Source of the DNA: Leucobacter denitrificans
GTDB lineage: Bacteria > Actinomycetota > Actinomycetes > Actinomycetales > Microbacteriaceae
Reading direction: 5' to 3'
NCBI RefSeq assembly: GCF_014396385.1
Contig: NZ_CP060716.1
Coordinates: 1,240,001-1,304,000 of the forward strand
Length of the DNA: 64,000 bases
Shown here: in pieces, positions 60,901-64,000 of the stretch
Layout of the letters: each line of letters opens with the position of its first letter
Position numbering within the stretch: position 1 is the first letter of the stretch
The notes under the pieces: generated by a model
Databases searched by the model: none
What the model was told of the DNA's origin: nothing
The model's input: the letters and a program-made list of their open reading frames with translations, nothing else
Position numbers and translations under genes: made by a program

Positions 60901-62217
60901 TTAGGCGATACCGGTAAGCCTTCTTCGAAGATGCACCGCACGGTCCCTGGCATCGGCAATGGCGTCGCCAAGCTCCCCACCGAACAGCTCAGTTCCGCAG
61001 AGCACAACGTTCGGGTGAGCGGCGTTCCAGTCGTCGACTTTGGTCTTTGCGCTCGCGCGCTGCTCGAGTGTCACAAATGGTGCCGGAACCGTGTGCGAGG
61101 TCGCTGAATTCGGTACAGGATCGAGACCTAATTCTTCTGCGAGGCCTGCGAGAGACTCGATCGTGTGTGTCTCTTCCGTGCGGTCACGACGACCGCTTGC
61201 GAGGGAGAGCGACCACGACCCATCAGCATGCAGCCTCGTACGAGCCGCCCACTGCTCTCCCGAATTCGAATTGATAATGCGCAATTTATCCGCATGTCCA
61301 CCCTCAACCTGAGCGGTTCGCTGGCCATCAATTCCAATTTCAGCATATTCGCGATACTCCGAAGCACGAAGCTCCCGCGCTGACTGAAAGTCGTCGCTCG
61401 CACCTGAGATCGTTTGCTCAGGATCCGTAATGACTGCGGCAACCTCGAGCACGCGGCCAGTATCGTCCCATGCAGCCCAAGCGCTGCCATCGGTCGTCGA
61501 TCGAAGATCAACGATCGCGGCATCGAGCCGCTCTGCACCGTATAGCTCGAGCCGCTCGTATAACACCTCAACAGCTCGCGCCCAACCCCGTGCCGGAGCA
61601 ACGAGAGTTTCACGTGCAACGTGTCGCTCTAGGTGAAGCAGTGCGCCGCCGCTCAGCGAACCCGCCCGCGTCAGGCTCTCATTAAGCCCCGGAGCAACAG
61701 CAGCGACTTCAAGTTCTTCGGCGTGCGCACCGAAACGTTCAAAAACCAATGGTTCAACAAGCAGTTTGAGCACCTGTGCACCCATGCGTGACTGCACGAG
61801 CTTTGCAAGGTTCTCCTCTTTGCCAATCGTGAGCACCGGCTTGAGCCGGTCGAGGTACGCGCGCATGGCGCCTCCGAACCCGAGCAGGTTTAAGCAATCG
61901 CTCGCGAGTGGCACCGTCGGAATCCCCCACGGCGCCGCCTCGGGTACCGGTTGCCATCTGCCGTCGTGTCCCCGAAGCTGCACGGGCGCCGGCGCGCTCT
62001 GGGTCGGTCGCACACTCGGTTCGGGCCGACCACCGTCAGCAATTGGCGCGGCAAGCTCGTCGAGCAGTGTCTTCACGGTGCCATGTGGATCGCGTACCGG
62101 CCCATGCGGCACCCGGCCTGGCACGTCGGCGATCCACACCTTTACACCGACCTCTGCGAGGTCGAGCGCGGCCGCAAGCGCGGAGACACTTGAGCTAACG
62201 AGCAGCACGCCCTTCAT
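60901..62217 (-). CDS. Protoporphyrinogen-oxidase-like (HemY/HemG) protein with a degenerate nucleotide-binding motif
   Basis: The 438-residue protein has the overall length and layout of the FAD-dependent amine-oxidase/protoporphyrinogen oxidase fold: a middle region LLVEPLVFERFGAHAEELEV and a C-terminal block NVVLCGTELFGGELGDAIAD. The N-terminal strand-turn-helix is GVLLVSSSVSALAAALDLAE, where flavoproteins have GxGxxG, so FAD binding is in doubt. It may be an inactive or altered relative of the heme pathway enzyme. It starts 2 nt after the CPBP protease stop and is likely in its operon. Confidence 0.6.
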   Translation of the reverse strand: MKGVLLVSSSVSALAAALDLAEVGVKVWIADVPGRVPHGPVRDPHGTVKTLLDELAAPIADGGRPEPSVRPTQSAPAPVQLRGHDGRWQPVPEAAPWGIPTVPLASDCLNLLGFGGAMRAYLDRLKPVLTIGKEENLAKLVQSRMGAQVLKLLVEPLVFERFGAHAEELEVAAVAPGLNESLTRAGSLSGGALLHLERHVARETLVAPARGWARAVEVLYERLELYGAERLDAAIVDLRSTTDGSAWAAWDDTGRVLEVAAVITDPEQTISGASDDFQSARELRASEYREYAEIGIDGQRTAQVEGGHADKLRIINSNSGEQWAARTRLHADGSWSLSLASGRRDRTEETHTIESLAGLAEELGLDPVPNSATSHTVPAPFVTLEQRASAKTKVDDWNAAHPNVVLCGTELFGGELGDAIADARDRAVHLRRRLTGIA

Positions 62218-62219
62218 AG

Positions 62220-63353
62220 TCAGCTGCCCGGGTGAACTGGTGGGGTCGGCTGTGGCTGTTGCTGCGGCTCGACCGGTGCTGCAGCCGAGGGCTGAACCGG
62301 CTGCATGACGACGTCAATGCGCTCGCGCCCGTACCCGTGCTTGCGGAAAATGCGAATCACGAGCCACGCAAAGACAGCGAGGCCAGCGATCTCGCCGATG
62401 ATGCTCTCGATGCCGCTGCCGCTTTCAACCTGGGCAGTCTCACCGGTGATACCCGAAGCCATGAATGCGAATGCAATTAGGTTATTGAGTACGTGAATCG
62501 CGATCGCTGCCTCAAGACCACCGGTCTTCCAGGTAAGCCAGGCGGCAACGAGTCCCATAAGGCCAACTGCGATCAGCCCCCAGATGTCATAAATGTGCAT
62601 TGCTGCGAAGGCCACTGTCGAGAGACCGATTGCAAGCCACGGCGACTTCATCCACGAACCAAACACCTGCAGCAAGAGACCGCGGAACGCGACCTCTTCG
62701 GCTGCCGCTTGAAACGGAACCAGGAGAACGACGAGCACCATCGAGATGATCGCGGCGTTCACGTCAAAGTCGGCGGGGAGTTCGGGTGCCTCGGCACCCG
62801 TCGCACCTGTGATTCCATCGATGACCATGTCGGCAAGAATGCCAACCCCGTTCATCACGATGACGCCGACAAGCGCGGCACCTAAGGTTCGGCCGAGCAA
62901 TCCCCAGCGAATGCGCCCCGCGACAGACCACACCCTGCCGGTTGGCCGGATTCCGAGCGACAGCATCGCAAGAATCACCGCAGGAATAAACAAAATGATG
63001 AGAGTCATGCTCATCACCAGCGACCACGGGTGCTGCGTGTCGAGTATTGCCTGATCCTGTAGCAGGAACGCGCCCTGCGCGTATTCCGGATCAAAAACCA
63101 TCAGGAGCGGTATGAACAGGAGACTTAGCGTCAAGTTCATCGCGAGGTAATAACTCACCGCGAGCAGAAATACGAGCAGCGGCTTCCACCACCGATACTT
63201 CGGGGCACCCCGGTACAGGCGGTGGTACTCGAGCGGCTCGGTCTCGACCGGAACGTACACCGGCTGCGGCTGCGCCCACGCCCACTGAGGTGGGGCGGTG
63301 GCAGGAGCCGTCACCGTGCCCGGTTCAGTGGGTTCAGATGGTGGGATGGTCAT
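62220..63353 (-). CDS. CPBP-family intramembrane metalloprotease
   Basis: The 377-residue membrane protein has a Pro-rich cytoplasmic N-terminus and about eight helices. The CPBP motifs are FQAAAEEVAFRGLLLQVFGS (EExxxR) and LSTVAFAAMHIYDIWG (FxxxH), which place the glutamates and histidine in the membrane for zinc catalysis. Bacterial members process peptides or resist bacteriocins; the substrate here is unknown. The C-terminus is a long Gln/Pro tail. Confidence 0.85.
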   Translation of the reverse strand: MTIPPSEPTEPGTVTAPATAPPQWAWAQPQPVYVPVETEPLEYHRLYRGAPKYRWWKPLLVFLLAVSYYLAMNLTLSLLFIPLLMVFDPEYAQGAFLLQDQAILDTQHPWSLVMSMTLIILFIPAVILAMLSLGIRPTGRVWSVAGRIRWGLLGRTLGAALVGVIVMNGVGILADMVIDGITGATGAEAPELPADFDVNAAIISMVLVVLLVPFQAAAEEVAFRGLLLQVFGSWMKSPWLAIGLSTVAFAAMHIYDIWGLIAVGLMGLVAAWLTWKTGGLEAAIAIHVLNNLIAFAFMASGITGETAQVESGSGIESIIGEIAGLAVFAWLVIRIFRKHGYGRERIDVVMQPVQPSAAAPVEPQQQPQPTPPVHPGS

Positions 63354-63438
63354 TGCTCAGGCCACCCCTCGCTTCGCTCCGTGGGCTGCCGCAGTGGCGG
63401 CACCGCGCGAGACTCGAAATGCGATGCATTTCTCATGC

Positions 63439-64000
63439 TCACGCGCCACGGAGTCTCGTTGCCAGGTACGCGTGCAGATCCGCAACTGGAATGCGCTCCT
63501 GCTGCATCGTGTCGCGCTCGCGCACCGTCACCGCGTTGTCATCGAGCGAGTCGAAGTCGACCGTGACGCAGAACGGGGTGCCGATCTCGTCTTGGCGACG
63601 GTAACGACGCCCGATTGCACCCGAATCGTCAAAGTCGATGTTCCAGTCGTCGCGCAGGTCGGCAGCGATCTCGCGGGCGAGCGGCGAAAGCTTCTCATTG
63701 CGGCTGAGCGGCAGCACCGCCGCCTTCACTGGGGCGAGGCGTGGATCGAGGCCGAGCACCGTGCGCGTGTCGGTGCCACCCTTCGCGTTTGGCACCTCCT
63801 CTTCGCGGTACGCGTCAACGAGGAACGCCATGAGCGAGCGCGTCAGTCCAGCCGCAGGCTCGATCACGTACGGGGTGTAGCGCTCGTTCTTGTTCTGATC
63901 GAAGAACGACAGATCCTTGCCCGAGTGCTCGGAGTGAGTCGTGAGGTCGAAGTTCGTGCGATTCGCGATGCCCTCGAGCTCGCCCCACTCGCTGCCTTGG
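63439..64000 (-). CDS. glyS: Glycine-tRNA ligase, C-terminal part (5' end beyond the window)
   Basis: Only the last 187 codons are inside the window. The visible part has [20 protein letters not shown] and [20 protein letters not shown] of the class II catalytic domain (motif 3 region), then [20 protein letters not shown] and the anticodon-binding domain beginning [20 protein letters not shown]. It is the single-chain, dimeric (alpha2) type. It charges tRNA-Gly, including the tRNA encoded at 19421. The CPBP gene follows 85 nt downstream. Confidence 0.95.
   Translation of the reverse strand, partial: QGSEWGELEGIANRTNFDLTTHSEHSGKDLSFFDQNKNERYTPYVIEPAAGLTRSLMAFLVDAYREEEVPNAKGGTDTRTVLGLDPRLAPVKAAVLPLSRNEKLSPLAREIAADLRDDWNIDFDDSGAIGRRYRRQDEIGTPFCVTVDFDSLDDNAVTVRERDTMQQERIPVADLHAYLATRLRGA

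Overview
The window is high-GC Gram-positive (actinobacterial) chromosome, most likely from the family Microbacteriaceae. Supporting features are HspR/HAIR control sites at dnaK and clpB, the 1,600-residue NAD-glutamate dehydrogenase, an Excalibur protein, a lysE/lysG pair, a DUF2470-linked heme oxygenase, and many promoters placed for leaderless translation. The genus cannot be fixed from this sequence alone. Genes lie on both strands. There is no CRISPR array, rRNA or recognisable transposase.

Layout. 1-2.1 kb: start of grpE and all of dnaK, with two HAIR-like sites. 2.2-5.6 kb: a TOBE-domain remnant of a polyamine-type ABC ATPase, an amine-oxidase-like flavoprotein and a PucR regulator. 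5.6-10.2 kb: two MFS transporters, a PIF1/RecD-like helicase and a glutathione peroxidase. 10.2-16.9 kb: a GntR(YtrA)-ABC operon, then a NatAB-like ABC exporter divergent from a NarL-type two-component system. 16.9-20.2 kb: heme oxygenase, a frameshifted serine-hydrolase-like lipoprotein with lost catalytic motifs, tRNA-Gly(CCC) with a repeated 3' end, and ogt. 20.2-30.6 kb: an island of lower GC content with a complete PotABCD-like importer, a flavin monooxygenase, a YtcJ amidohydrolase and a thiamine-diphosphate enzyme, bracketed by two XRE-cupin regulators. 30.7-35.1 kb: TrmH-type methyltransferase, Excalibur protein, aldo/keto reductase, glycerophosphodiesterase and siderophore-interacting reductase. 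35.2-39.1 kb: a DUF4956-VTC-carbohydrate-binding trio and a phosphoribosyltransferase. 39.1-46.3 kb: an N-domain-less ClpB under a perfect HAIR, and gdh. 46.7-47.7 kb: an AbiEi/DUF559-like gene flanked by two related hairpins. 47.8-57.6 kb: amidohydrolase-MFS pair with a divergent TetR; a second TetR divergent from agmatine deiminase, amidase and threonine aldolase; lysE/lysG. 57.7-64 kb: nitroreductase, hemD, a small membrane-protein trio, a protoporphyrinogen-oxidase-like protein, a CPBP protease and the 3' part of glyS.

How the genes work together. Nitrogen compounds recur as a theme: the polyamine-type importer and catabolic genes of the island, the agmatine deiminase-amidase pair, the LysE exporter, the NAD-GDH, and an amine-oxidase-like flavoprotein beside an importer remnant. 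Each regulator sits next to what it probably controls, and four of them have a visible palindrome in the adjoining intergenic DNA.

The main candidates for something undescribed are the island pathway; the heptamer GTGGATC/GATCCAC, which is strikingly common everywhere except in the island; and the hairpin-flanked AbiEi/DUF559-like gene.
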